NCBI RefSeq assembly: GCF_001904725.1 | Contig: NZ_MRCE01000004.1 | Span: 56,406-120,405 of the forward strand | Origin: Phormidium ambiguum IAM M-71 | Lineage (GTDB): Bacteria > Cyanobacteriota > Cyanobacteriia > Cyanobacteriales > Aerosakkonemataceae | Length of the DNA stretch: 64,000 nt | Direction of reading: 5' to 3' | Shown here: in pieces, positions 1 through 9,086 of the stretch | Position numbering within the stretch: the first letter of the stretch is position 1 | Layout: each line of letters begins with the position of its first letter | The notes under the pieces: model-generated | The model's database searches: none | Seen by the model: the letters and a program-made list of their open reading frames with translations, nothing else | Told to the model about the DNA's origin: nothing | Translations under genes and position numbers: made by a program

Positions 1-12
1 GAAGTAAAAATT

Positions 13-85
13 TGTCTCCTTGTCCCCTTGTCTCCCTGTCCCCTTGTCCCCTTGTCCCCTTGTCCCCTTGTCCCCTTGTCCTCCC
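13..85. repeat. Octamer tandem repeat (GTCCCCTT)
   Basis: About nine imperfect copies of an 8-bp unit GTCCCCTT lie directly downstream of the stop codon of the transglutaminase gene (which is on the minus strand). Similar C-rich simple repeats occur at 32123-32173, 47662-47708 and 53813-53849, so this is one member of a low-complexity family in this genome. No coding content. Confidence 0.85.
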
Positions 86-90
86 TACCC

Positions 91-1743
91 CTAAGAAGGT
101 GGTAGTTCTGAGAGAATTGTAAACCGGATGTGATTTAGGGATAAATCTCCGATCGAAACCACTTCTTTATTTAGTAAAACATTGTTTGAGGTGATATTTT
201 CAAAAGAAATACCTTTGCCAATTTCCACATGATACCAAGATAAGCCCATAAAAAATCTTGTGGGATATGGCCCTCCTTCTACTACATCATCAGGGTTAGA
301 TTCCATTGGCAACCACCCATAACCAGGGATGTAAAATTCCATCCAAACATGATTAAAATCGGGGGATAATGGTACATTTTGATATTCGGGATTTTTGGGG
401 CATTTGTAACGTCCGACTGTGCGACAGGCGATGCCATTTAAGCGGGAAAGGGCTAATAAAATGCCTAAATATTCGCCGCAGGAACCAACGCCTCGTTGTA
501 GGGCAACATCTGGGGGATCGATGTGGGGTTTAATGCCGTAGGAAAGTTTATCATAAACAAAATTGCGGATTTTATAGATTTTCCTTAAGAGATTTGTTTC
601 TGTGCCGATCGCTTCTTTGGCCGCATTACGGATAATATCTGTATCCATTGCCAAATCATCGTTATCTACCAAATATTTGTCCCGAAATTCCGGGGCTAAT
701 TCTGGTAAATCTTCCACATCTCTAGGAGTTATGCGATATTTAATGCTGTAAACTTCTACTAGTGCTTTCCAACCAAAAATGTATCTTTCTTCTGGAGAAA
801 GTTTGTCAAATTTAAATACTGCTACTCTTTGTCCGTTGATGATTTCTTCAGTAAAGGGAAGACCGATCGGGTAAATTTCGCGGATTTTTTGGCGTAAAGT
901 TTCTGATGGCAAAGCGATGCGCCATTCTAAGTTTTCTAGATGAACTTCTTCTAATGGTGAGAGTTCTTCAACGTAGCTGACTTCCATTAAATAACCATTA
1001 GATAAGGCATAATTTCCTTCAGGATAGTAATGGAAATACAGGGGATGAATGAAAGTGCGATCGCGGTAATCTAATTCCTGGGGCGGGTCGGAGTTTGGGT
1101 CATCTCTGACAAAAGCTTCTTTATAAGCATAAGCAACATAAAGTACTTCTTTATTGGTTTCTGGGTCGTTATAAAAAACTAATCCTGTGGGATTTTCAAA
1201 AGGAGTTAATAAGCTAAATTTAATTTCTCCTGTTGCTCGTTCCAAACAAAATACCGTTTGTTCTTCATCATCAGATACCCAAATTTCTTCGCCGCGAATT
1301 GTTAAATGTTCCTTGCCAATTCCCGGTGTATAAAATCTCGTAATTAAGTGACCTTTATGGGAATCATAAATATAAATGTAACCAGATTTTTGACAAGTTA
1401 CATAAATAGTTGATTCCCAAACAGCTATTCCATTGGCAGTGTAAGGTAAGCTAATAAAATGCTGGGGAATGAAATCTGACAAATTACAAAAATAAACATC
1501 TTCGTCTTTAGTAAACCACAACTTGTCATCCCAAACAGCTAATCCAGTAGCGTCTAAAAACTTCCCTACCTGATAGGGATTTAAAATAGTGGTATCGTCA
1601 TTTTTTAGATTAATTTGTAATAGATATCCGGTTGTCGGATCGAGGGCAAGTAAGCGATCGCCTAAACAGCAAATATCTTGAATCGAATAAGCTGCAAAAG
1701 GTCTAATTGTTCTAAACAGGTAGTCTTGGGTGGAAGAAACCAT
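91..1743 (-). CDS. Transglutaminase-like protein with N-terminal propeller-like region
   Basis: A 550-residue protein starting at an ATG. Residues 1-210 look like a beta-propeller/SMP-30-like repeat region (recurring short strands such as LDATGLAVWDDKLWF and TANGIAVWESTIYV). Residues 370-490 hold a transglutaminase/CysNP-like core: the nucleophile is Cys422 in GVGSCGEYLG and the His is His465 in FNHVWMEFY. The position that usually carries the catalytic Asp (as in WVPVDPT) reads Glu481 in WLPMESN, so the third member of the triad is altered or shifted. No signal peptide is visible, which suggests a cytoplasmic protein. Family members act as peptidases or amide-bond processing enzymes; the substrate here is unknown. 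It is divergent from the DUF928 gene. Confidence 0.85.
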   Translation of the reverse strand: MVSSTQDYLFRTIRPFAAYSIQDICCLGDRLLALDPTTGYLLQINLKNDDTTILNPYQVGKFLDATGLAVWDDKLWFTKDEDVYFCNLSDFIPQHFISLPYTANGIAVWESTIYVTCQKSGYIYIYDSHKGHLITRFYTPGIGKEHLTIRGEEIWVSDDEEQTVFCLERATGEIKFSLLTPFENPTGLVFYNDPETNKEVLYVAYAYKEAFVRDDPNSDPPQELDYRDRTFIHPLYFHYYPEGNYALSNGYLMEVSYVEELSPLEEVHLENLEWRIALPSETLRQKIREIYPIGLPFTEEIINGQRVAVFKFDKLSPEERYIFGWKALVEVYSIKYRITPRDVEDLPELAPEFRDKYLVDNDDLAMDTDIIRNAAKEAIGTETNLLRKIYKIRNFVYDKLSYGIKPHIDPPDVALQRGVGSCGEYLGILLALSRLNGIACRTVGRYKCPKNPEYQNVPLSPDFNHVWMEFYIPGYGWLPMESNPDDVVEGGPYPTRFFMGLSWYHVEIGKGISFENITSNNVLLNKEVVSIGDLSLNHIRFTILSELPPS

Positions 1744-1767
1744 AGCTATATCAGGTAAATTGGTTAG

Positions 1768-2007
1768 TCAGCGCCCTTTTGTTAAACTCTCATCTGGGAA
1801 AAGGGTAGATCCTCTTCCAAGTTTGAGCATAGCTTCCTCATGGTTAACAGTTAAATTTGATACAATAAACCATTGACCTGTAGCTACCTTAACAAATAAG
1901 CTATGTTGGTCTGTGAGGAGAACAAAACTAGTTAAGATTTTATACAAGTTTGTGGCCTTTGAACTGCTCAAATGGAACAGCAAATGTAAGTTAAAACATA
2001 AAATCAC
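1768..2007 (-). CDS. Doubtful small ORF, unrecognised
   Basis: A 79-codon frame ending 24 bp before the transglutaminase start, on the same strand. The C-terminal half (residues 30-79) reads like ordinary protein, but I do not recognise a family and see no convincing ribosome-binding site. It could be a short co-transcribed gene, a remnant, or chance within the promoter region. Low confidence. Confidence 0.2.
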   Translation of the reverse strand: MILCFNLHLLFHLSSSKATNLYKILTSFVLLTDQHSLFVKVATGQWFIVSNLTVNHEEAMLKLGRGSTLFPDESLTKGR

Positions 2008-2221
2008 CTAGTAGTTATCTTCGAGATAGCATTTTACTTGGGTTTGGTCGGTATTGGTAATGGGTAGTAGAATAATTTTTCTTTCACTCCACTATCAACT
2101 ACTGATTACCGACAACTAGCAACTTAAGTAATTAAAAAAAACTAGAAACTCTAACTTAGATTCAATCGTCTGTTACTATTAAACCTGTTTTCAGTACTGT
2201 AAGGGTACTATTATTTTGGCT

Positions 2222-3052
2222 ATGACTCTGAGCAAAAAATCTTTAATTAACTCTGGGATTTTGTTATTGTTGACTTTAGCGATCGCATCTCCCTTAGCTT
2301 TCCGAGTTGATGCACAATCAGCAACATCAAGTAATGAAAGTTTACCTACAAATTGGGGCGCTTACGAACCAGATGGTAGCATTGGCAGTCCAGGGAGACG
2401 AGAAGGTGGCGGCACAAGAGGCCCTTGTGTCGAAAATAATGTCAACCATAAAGTAACAGCTTTAATACCATTAAATGGTTTTGGTACCACCATAGCTGAT
2501 TATCCAACATTTGCTGTGTATATACCGCAATTATCATCAGAATCTAATCCAGAGATAGAATTTGTCTTAAGAACATCAGAAAAAAAAGAAATTTACAAAA
2601 CTAAATTTAATATTAAACAAGGAGGAATTGTGAGTTTTATTCTTCCTAAGAATAGCAATGTGCCAGGATTAAAATTAAACCAAAATTATTTCTGGACAGT
2701 AACTTTAATTTGTAATCCAGAAGCTATGGATACTGGTGATGTATCCGGGAATAAAAAAGTAGAAGGAATAGTAATTCGGCGCGTTACCCCAAATGCTAGT
2801 CTCAGGCAAGAGTTAGCGGCAGCGAAATCATGGCGCGATCGCGTTACAATCTACGCCAAAGCCGGAATTTGGTACGATGCTTTAAGCAATTTAGCCGAAC
2901 TGCGACGGCGCAATCCTACCGATCCAATAATCGTCAGAAATTGGCGAGAGTTGTTAAAGTCAGTAGGCATTGAGGAACTTGCCCAAGAACCAATCTTGGC
3001 ACCTTTGGTTGGTGCAAATCAATTGAGTTCAGAAGTTACTCCCATTAATTAA
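2222..3052 (+). CDS. DUF928 domain secreted protein
   Basis: A 276-residue protein from the ATG at 2222; a TTG two codons upstream would give the 278-residue form. Residues 1-32 form a signal peptide (basic start MTLSKK, hydrophobic LLLLTLAIASPLAF, small-residue end). The rest matches the cyanobacterial DUF928 pattern: a Gly-rich GRREGGGTRG stretch, a central beta domain with the W-V-L-C-NP strand, an I-RRV-P turn, and a helical C-terminus AKAGIWYDALSNLAELR. DUF928 genes often sit near CHASE2 or TPR genes in cyanobacteria; none is adjacent here. The function of the family is unknown, with export to the periplasm or outer layer likely. AAGGGTA lies about 15 bp upstream as a weak ribosome site. 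Confidence 0.85.
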   Translation: MTLSKKSLINSGILLLLTLAIASPLAFRVDAQSATSSNESLPTNWGAYEPDGSIGSPGRREGGGTRGPCVENNVNHKVTALIPLNGFGTTIADYPTFAVYIPQLSSESNPEIEFVLRTSEKKEIYKTKFNIKQGGIVSFILPKNSNVPGLKLNQNYFWTVTLICNPEAMDTGDVSGNKKVEGIVIRRVTPNASLRQELAAAKSWRDRVTIYAKAGIWYDALSNLAELRRRNPTDPIIVRNWRELLKSVGIEELAQEPILAPLVGANQLSSEVTPIN

Positions 3053-3228
3053 TTTATACCTAAAGATTGATGCTTGTCTAAAAATTTATCTCTACAAACC
3101 TACCAGTAATATTTCTAACTCTAGCCAGATACCTATAGCTACTAATTTTGGTTAAATTTGTTAACCTAAAACGTTAGCGATAATAGTTAGTATATTATTT
3201 GCGAGAACTTTAACGTAGAAATCTGGCA

Positions 3229-6200
3229 ATGCAAAATTCAATCTTAAATAACGACCCCCTTTGGTTCAAAAACGCCATCATATATGAAGTACCAGTACGT
3301 GCTTTTGCCGACAGCAATGGAGATGGAATTGGCGACTTTCGGGGGTTGACAGAAAAACTAGATTACCTGCAAGATCTAGGAGTTACAGCATTATGGATCT
3401 TGCCATTTTTTCCTTCACCATTGAGGGATGATGGCTATGATATTGCTGATTATACAAATGTCAATCCTATCTATGGGAATTTAGCAGATTTTCAAGAGTT
3501 TTTAGCAGCTGCTCATCAAAGGGATATTCGAGTAATTATTGAGTTAATCATTAATCACACTTCCGATCAACATCCTTGGTTTCAAAGAGCACGCAGATCC
3601 CCCAAAGGTAGTAAAGAAAGGGATTTTTACGTTTGGAATGATACCCCGGAAAAGTATAAAGACGCAAGGATTATATTTCAAGACTTTGAAACTTCTAATT
3701 GGACTTGGGACTCAGTAGCCCAAGCTTATTTCTGGCATCGGTTTTACTCCCATCAACCAGACCTAAATTATGATAATCCAGAAGTCCAGAAAGCAGTGTT
3801 TCAAGTTTTAGATTTCTGGCTGGAAATGGGAGTTGATGGACTGCGGATGGATGCGGTTCCTTACCTTTATGAAAGAGAAGGAACTAATTGCGAAAATCTA
3901 CCCGAAACACATAATTTTTTGAAGCAACTTCGCCGCCATGTAGATGAAAAATTCCCGAATCGAATGTTATTGGCAGAAGCTAATCAATGGCCAGAAGATG
4001 CTGCTCAATATTATGGATGTGGTGATGAATGCCACATGAATTTCCACTTCCCCTTAATGCCACGATTATTTATGTCTTTAAGGATGGAAGATAGTTTTCC
4101 AATTTCCGATATTTTACAACAAACTCCGACGATTCCGCATAACTGCCAATGGGCATTATTTTTGCGAAATCATGACGAATTAACGTTGGAAATGGTATCA
4201 GATGAAGACCGGGATTATATGTATCGAGTTTATGCTCAAGATCCCGAAATGCGCGTGAATTTAGGAATCCGTAGGAGATTAGCACCACTATTAGGAAATG
4301 ACCGTCGCCAGATTGAATTATTAAATAGTTTGTTGCTATCTTTGCCGGGAACTCCTGTGCTTTATTACGGCGATGAAATTGGGATGGGAGATAATGTTTA
4401 TGTAGGCGATCGCAATGGCGTTCGCACACCAATGCAATGGAATGCTGATAGAAATGCTGGGTTTAGTCGGGCAAGTTCTCATAAACTTTATTTACCCGTA
4501 AACGTTGATTCAGAATATCACTATGCCACAGTAAATGTAGAAGCACAAAGGGCTAATCTGAATTCTTTGTGGTATGCAATGAAACGCCTCATTGCTACTC
4601 GGAAACATCTGCAAGCATTAGGTAAAGGTAGTTTTGAATTACTCCATCCCGAAAATCGCAAAGTGTTAGCTTTTACCCGTACTTACGAGGATGAACACAT
4701 TTTAATTGTGGCAAATTTATCTCGGTTTGTCCAAACTGTAGAATTAGATTTATCTCCATTTCAAGGAATGGTACCTGTAGAAATTTTTGGTCGCACTCAG
4801 TTTCCCCAAGTAAGTGATTCGCCTTATTTTTTGAGTATTGCCCCTTACGCTTTTTACTGGTTTAGCTTAAAGCTACAACCAAGTTTAATTCCTCTACCAA
4901 AACGGCAAACAAATTTAACAACTTTGGGAGTTGCTGGCAAGTGGCAGAATATCTTTTCTCAACGGGATTTAAAAAATACTTTGGAGTTAATTCTCTCTGA
5001 TTATTTGTACACCTGTCGTTGGTTTAATGGTAAAAATCGCACGATTCAGTCTACCCAAATTACGGAAGCTATACCCGTAATTTACAAAGATTTGTCAGCC
5101 CAAATTATTTGGTTAAAAGTTGATTATATTGAAGGAGAACCAGAAAGTTATTTGTTACCTTTAGCGTATACAGAAGGGGAAAAAGCTAAAGAAATTGAAC
5201 TGGAAATGCCGCAAAATATAGTGGCTTATTTGCAAGAAGAAGGGAAAGAAGAAGCGGGAATTTTGTTTGATGCGATCGCAGATAGTAATTTCCTCAATAC
5301 AATGTTAGATGCGATCGCTAATAATCGTTCCTACAAAGGAATGGCAGGAGAATTAATTGCCAGTACAACTGACATCTTCCCCACAGAAATTCCACCATTA
5401 GACCCCATTTTAATGAAGGGAGAACACAAAAATACCTGCGCCATTTATAGCGATCCAACAAAAAGTGGATCGATTTCCCAAAATCGCTTGATGTTAAAGA
5501 TTTACCATCAAATTGAAGATGGTATTAACCCAGATTTAGAAATCAGACGTTTCCTTAGCGAACAAAAAAGTTTACAACATTTTGCGCGAATTGCAGGTGC
5601 ATTAGAATACCGCAATGGCAAAGGGATTCAAACAGTGGGATTATTGCAAGACTTTATTCCTGATGCTAGGAATACTTGGGATTATACCCTTGATAGTTTG
5701 CGCGATTATTTTGAGCGAATTACAGTTCAACAAATGGAACTTTCATCTGTTCCTATCCCATCAGGTTCGTTGTTAGATTTACAAGAAGAAGAACTGCCAG
5801 AATTAGCCCAGCAAACAATCGGTTCTTATCTAGCAAGTGCCAGTTTAATTGGCGAATGCACTGCTGAATTACATCTGGCTTTAGCTGCTAATTCTGAAGA
5901 TGCAAATTTTGCCCCGGAACCATTTTCTTCTTTTTATCAACGTTCAATTTATCAATATGCACGTAACTTGACAGGACAGGTTTTTCTAGAGTTGAAAAAA
6001 CAATTAAAAACCTTACCACCTGAGACACAAAAATTAGCCCAAGCTGTCTTAAGTCGTCAAGAAGAATTTTTTGGACGATATCAATTAGTTCTCAATGAAA
6101 AAATCACTGCTAAGAGAACTCGTTATCATGGAGATTATCATTTAGGGCAACTTCTTTACACAGGTAAAGACTTTGTTATCATAGATTTTGAAGGAGAGCC

Positions 6201-6570
6201 AGGGCGGAGTTTAAGTGAACGACGCATGAAGCGATCGCCTTTACGAGATATAGCAGGAATGTTGCAATCTTTCAATTATGTAGCTATTAAAGCACTCCGC
6301 AACGAAGTAGAAAATGGGACGATTAGTTCTGAAGCTATTCCCTTAATGCAACAATGGGCTGACTTTTGGTATTACTGGGTAAGTGCAACTTTCTTGAAAA
6401 GTTATTTTACTACAGCCAGTCAGGATTCTTTCTTACCAAAAACCAAATCCGAATTGCAAGTACTTTTGGACGCTTACTTGTTGGAAAAATTAATCTACGA
6501 CTTAGCTTACGAACTAAAAAATCGACCTAATTGGGTAGGAATTCCGTTACAAAGATTGCTGCAATTTTAG
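3229..6570 (+). CDS. treS: Trehalose synthase / maltokinase fusion (TreS-Mak)
   Basis: A 1113-residue two-enzyme protein. Residues 1-555 are a GH13 trehalose synthase that interconverts maltose and trehalose; the three catalytic acids are visible as Asp208 (GLRMDAV), Glu250 (LLAEANQ) and Asp316 (LRNHDEL). Residues about 570-1113 are a maltokinase of the aminoglycoside-phosphotransferase fold, with the catalytic loop HGDYHLGQ (His967, Asp969) and metal-binding Asp986 in IDFEGEP. The fusion length fits the known TreS-Pep2 fusions. The known product of the second half is maltose 1-phosphate, normally used by GlgE, but no glgE is in the window. It lies 83 bp before glgB on the same strand, probably as one operon. 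Confidence 0.95.
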   Translation: MQNSILNNDPLWFKNAIIYEVPVRAFADSNGDGIGDFRGLTEKLDYLQDLGVTALWILPFFPSPLRDDGYDIADYTNVNPIYGNLADFQEFLAAAHQRDIRVIIELIINHTSDQHPWFQRARRSPKGSKERDFYVWNDTPEKYKDARIIFQDFETSNWTWDSVAQAYFWHRFYSHQPDLNYDNPEVQKAVFQVLDFWLEMGVDGLRMDAVPYLYEREGTNCENLPETHNFLKQLRRHVDEKFPNRMLLAEANQWPEDAAQYYGCGDECHMNFHFPLMPRLFMSLRMEDSFPISDILQQTPTIPHNCQWALFLRNHDELTLEMVSDEDRDYMYRVYAQDPEMRVNLGIRRRLAPLLGNDRRQIELLNSLLLSLPGTPVLYYGDEIGMGDNVYVGDRNGVRTPMQWNADRNAGFSRASSHKLYLPVNVDSEYHYATVNVEAQRANLNSLWYAMKRLIATRKHLQALGKGSFELLHPENRKVLAFTRTYEDEHILIVANLSRFVQTVELDLSPFQGMVPVEIFGRTQFPQVSDSPYFLSIAPYAFYWFSLKLQPSLIPLPKRQTNLTTLGVAGKWQNIFSQRDLKNTLELILSDYLYTCRWFNGKNRTIQSTQITEAIPVIYKDLSAQIIWLKVDYIEGEPESYLLPLAYTEGEKAKEIELEMPQNIVAYLQEEGKEEAGILFDAIADSNFLNTMLDAIANNRSYKGMAGELIASTTDIFPTEIPPLDPILMKGEHKNTCAIYSDPTKSGSISQNRLMLKIYHQIEDGINPDLEIRRFLSEQKSLQHFARIAGALEYRNGKGIQTVGLLQDFIPDARNTWDYTLDSLRDYFERITVQQMELSSVPIPSGSLLDLQEEELPELAQQTIGSYLASASLIGECTAELHLALAANSEDANFAPEPFSSFYQRSIYQYARNLTGQVFLELKKQLKTLPPETQKLAQAVLSRQEEFFGRYQLVLNEKITAKRTRYHGDYHLGQLLYTGKDFVIIDFEGEPGRSLSERRMKRSPLRDIAGMLQSFNYVAIKALRNEVENGTISSEAIPLMQQWADFWYYWVSATFLKSYFTTASQDSFLPKTKSELQVLLDAYLLEKLIYDLAYELKNRPNWVGIPLQRLLQF

Positions 6571-6653
6571 TGAATAGTCATCGGTAATTAGTCATTGGTT
6601 AAAACAGTTAATCGGCGGCTAATTACCCATTCCAAAATCACTATTAACCAGCC

Positions 6654-8621
6654 ATGACCCTACTAACACTCAACCACAATCAATTAGAAACCATTTCCGA
6701 TCGCGTCAGTTTAATTACTGACCATGATATTTATTTATTCAACGAAGGAACCCATTACCATTTATACGAAAAACTGGGTTCGCATCCATTAATTGTTAAT
6801 GGTGTAGAAGGAACGTATTTTGCAGTTTGGGCACCCAACGCCGGACAGGTATTTGTCAAAGGTGATTTCAATGATTGGAGTGACGAAGGTTTTTCTCTCA
6901 CATTAAGAGAACAATCAGGAATTTGGGAAGGTTTTATTCCCGGAATGACTAAAGGTAGCCTCTACAAATATCGAATTATTCACCGTTACAATGGTTACGC
7001 AGTAGATAAAGCCGACCCCTTTAATTGCCACCAAGAAATTCCGCCTCGAACTGCATCAATCGTTTGGGATACTGAGTATCCTTGGCACGATCGAGAATGG
7101 ATGGAAAACCGCGCCAAAGCTAATTCTTTTGATGCGCCAATTTCCATTTACGAAGTGCATTTAGGTTCGTGGATGCGGATACCGGAAGAGGGAAATCGCT
7201 TTTTAACTTACCGGGAAATCGCTACTAAATTGGCAGAATATGTGAAGCGTTTAGGCTTTACTCATGTAGAATTAATGCCAATAACAGAACATCCTTTCTA
7301 TGCTTCTTGGGGTTATCAAACTACTGGATATTTTGCCCCCACTAGTCGCTACGGAACTCCCCAAGATTTCATGTATTTGATCGATCGTTTGCATCAAGAA
7401 GGTATTGGCGTAATATTAGATTGGGTGCCTTCTCATTTCCCTACAGATCTACATGGATTGGGTTATTTTGATGGTACTCACCTTTACGAACACGCCGATC
7501 CTCGACAAGGTTTTCACCCTGATTGGCAGAGTAGCATTTTTAATTATGGGCGGCGTGAAATCTGTAGTTTTTTAATTAGTAGTGCTTTCTTTTGGTTGGA
7601 TAAATGTCATATTGATGGACTGCGGGTAGATGCTGTTGCATCAATGCTTTATTTGGATTATTCCCGCAAAGATGGCGAATGGGTTGCTAATAAATATGGT
7701 GGGAGAGATAATCTAGAAGCGATCGACTTTTTAAAACAATTCAATCAAGCAGTTTATCAACACTTTCCCGATGTCCAAACTATTGCTGAAGAATCGACAG
7801 CTTGGGCAAAAGTTTCTCGCCCAATTTATGATGGTGGTTTAGGTTTTGGTTTAAAGTGGGACATGGGTTGGATGCACGATACTTTAAAGTATATGTCTCT
7901 CGATCCGATTGCCCGAAAACATCATCATAACCTGCTAACTTTCCGAATGCTTTATGCTTTTAATGAGAACTTTGTTTTGCCACTTTCTCATGATGAAGTT
8001 GTGCATGGTAAAGGTTCTTTAATTGGCAAAATGCCGGGAGATTATTGGCAGAAATTTGCTAATTTGCGGGTGTTATTTGGTTATATGTACGCCCAAGCAG
8101 CGAAAAAACTTTTGTTCATGGGTGGCGAGTTTGGACAGTGGCAAGAATGGAGTCACGATCGAAGTTTAGATTGGCATCTTTTAGATTACCCAATGCACGC
8201 AGGTTTGCAAAGATGGGTAACAGATTTAAATCACATTTATCGCCAAGAAAAAGCTTTGCATGAATTTGATTTTAGTTGGTCAGGTTTTGAATGGATTGAT
8301 TGCAATGATTGGGAACAAAGCGTAATCAGTTTGATCCGTAAATCAAAATCAACTGATGAAACTATTTTAGTAGTGGCAAACTTTACTCCTGTACCTCGTT
8401 ACAACTATCGTTTGGGTGTGCCGAATCAAGGTTTTTGGCAAGAGTTACTGAACAGCGATTCCGCAGATTATGGTGGTAGTGGTGTGGGTAATTTTGGTGG
8501 CGTTACAGCAGAAGAAATTCCTTGTCACGATCGCACTTTTTCTGTAAATATTCACTTACCACCTTTGGGAATCTTGTTTTTTAAATTAAATACAGACCGC
8601 CCAGAAAATTCTTTGGGTTAA
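6654..8621 (+). CDS. glgB: 1,4-alpha-glucan branching enzyme, short form
   Basis: A 655-residue GH13 branching enzyme that introduces alpha-1,6 branches in glycogen. Order: CBM48/N2 beta domain (about 30-130), catalytic barrel (about 150-520), C-terminal beta domain. The catalytic triad is Asp326 (GLRVDAV), Glu379 (AEEST) and Asp447 ([10 protein letters not shown]). The spacing of 53 and 68 residues is the same as in E. coli GlgB (405, 458, 526), and the offset of 79 shows that the N1 domain of the long form is absent. It is probably co-transcribed with the TreS-Mak fusion upstream and is followed by a good terminator. Cyanobacteria often have a second, longer GlgB elsewhere, so this may be a dedicated paralogue. 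Confidence 0.96.
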   Translation: MTLLTLNHNQLETISDRVSLITDHDIYLFNEGTHYHLYEKLGSHPLIVNGVEGTYFAVWAPNAGQVFVKGDFNDWSDEGFSLTLREQSGIWEGFIPGMTKGSLYKYRIIHRYNGYAVDKADPFNCHQEIPPRTASIVWDTEYPWHDREWMENRAKANSFDAPISIYEVHLGSWMRIPEEGNRFLTYREIATKLAEYVKRLGFTHVELMPITEHPFYASWGYQTTGYFAPTSRYGTPQDFMYLIDRLHQEGIGVILDWVPSHFPTDLHGLGYFDGTHLYEHADPRQGFHPDWQSSIFNYGRREICSFLISSAFFWLDKCHIDGLRVDAVASMLYLDYSRKDGEWVANKYGGRDNLEAIDFLKQFNQAVYQHFPDVQTIAEESTAWAKVSRPIYDGGLGFGLKWDMGWMHDTLKYMSLDPIARKHHHNLLTFRMLYAFNENFVLPLSHDEVVHGKGSLIGKMPGDYWQKFANLRVLFGYMYAQAAKKLLFMGGEFGQWQEWSHDRSLDWHLLDYPMHAGLQRWVTDLNHIYRQEKALHEFDFSWSGFEWIDCNDWEQSVISLIRKSKSTDETILVVANFTPVPRYNYRLGVPNQGFWQELLNSDSADYGGSGVGNFGGVTAEEIPCHDRTFSVNIHLPPLGILFFKLNTDRPENSLG

Positions 8622-8692
8622 AAAATAGTGACCCAGTGTGTAACCTGTTCACAAATAAAGAGTATAGATCGATACTGAATAATTACAAATTC

Positions 8693-8728
8693 ATCTCCCC
8701 AAAAACTATCTTTAGGGAGATTTTTTTT
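8693..8728 (+). terminator. Rho-independent terminator after glgB
   Basis: The stem ATCTCCC (8693-8699) pairs with GGGAGAT (8715-8721); an inner AAA/TTT pair extends it across one mismatch. A run of eight T follows. It is placed 71 bp after the glgB stop and ends the treS-glgB unit. Confidence 0.85.
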
Positions 8729-9086
8729 AATATAAATTAATCATAAATTGACAAGTGTTTATCCCATGATTTAACCAACTCAATATAGTTTACCTGGAAA
8801 TAATTTTCTGGCTTTTCCAGGTAACTCTTCTTAGTTTGATATGAAAATATACCTCTTATGACAGATGATACATAAAAATATACTCCTTTACCTTAATGAA
8901 GGAATAGAGCAAGTCAATAAATAAGGAATATGGCAAATTCACCAAAGGTTTATCAAATCAAAAGTTATGAACTAAACTAATACTTTAGTGTTTAATTGGC
9001 AACAAAAATCTTTTTTGTTGCGGCAATTATCCGCCAAAAACCTTAGTAAAAAACACAGTATTGTAGTATTGAACTAGGATAAATCT
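8729..9086 (+). other. glgX upstream region with hairpin
   Basis: A 358-bp noncoding stretch between the glgB terminator and glgX. It is AT-rich. The only clear structure is a 10-bp hairpin GCAACAAAAA (8999-9008) with TTTTTGTTGC (9012-9021), 66 bp before the glgX start. It could be part of the 5' leader. I do not see a confident promoter or riboswitch. Confidence 0.4.
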
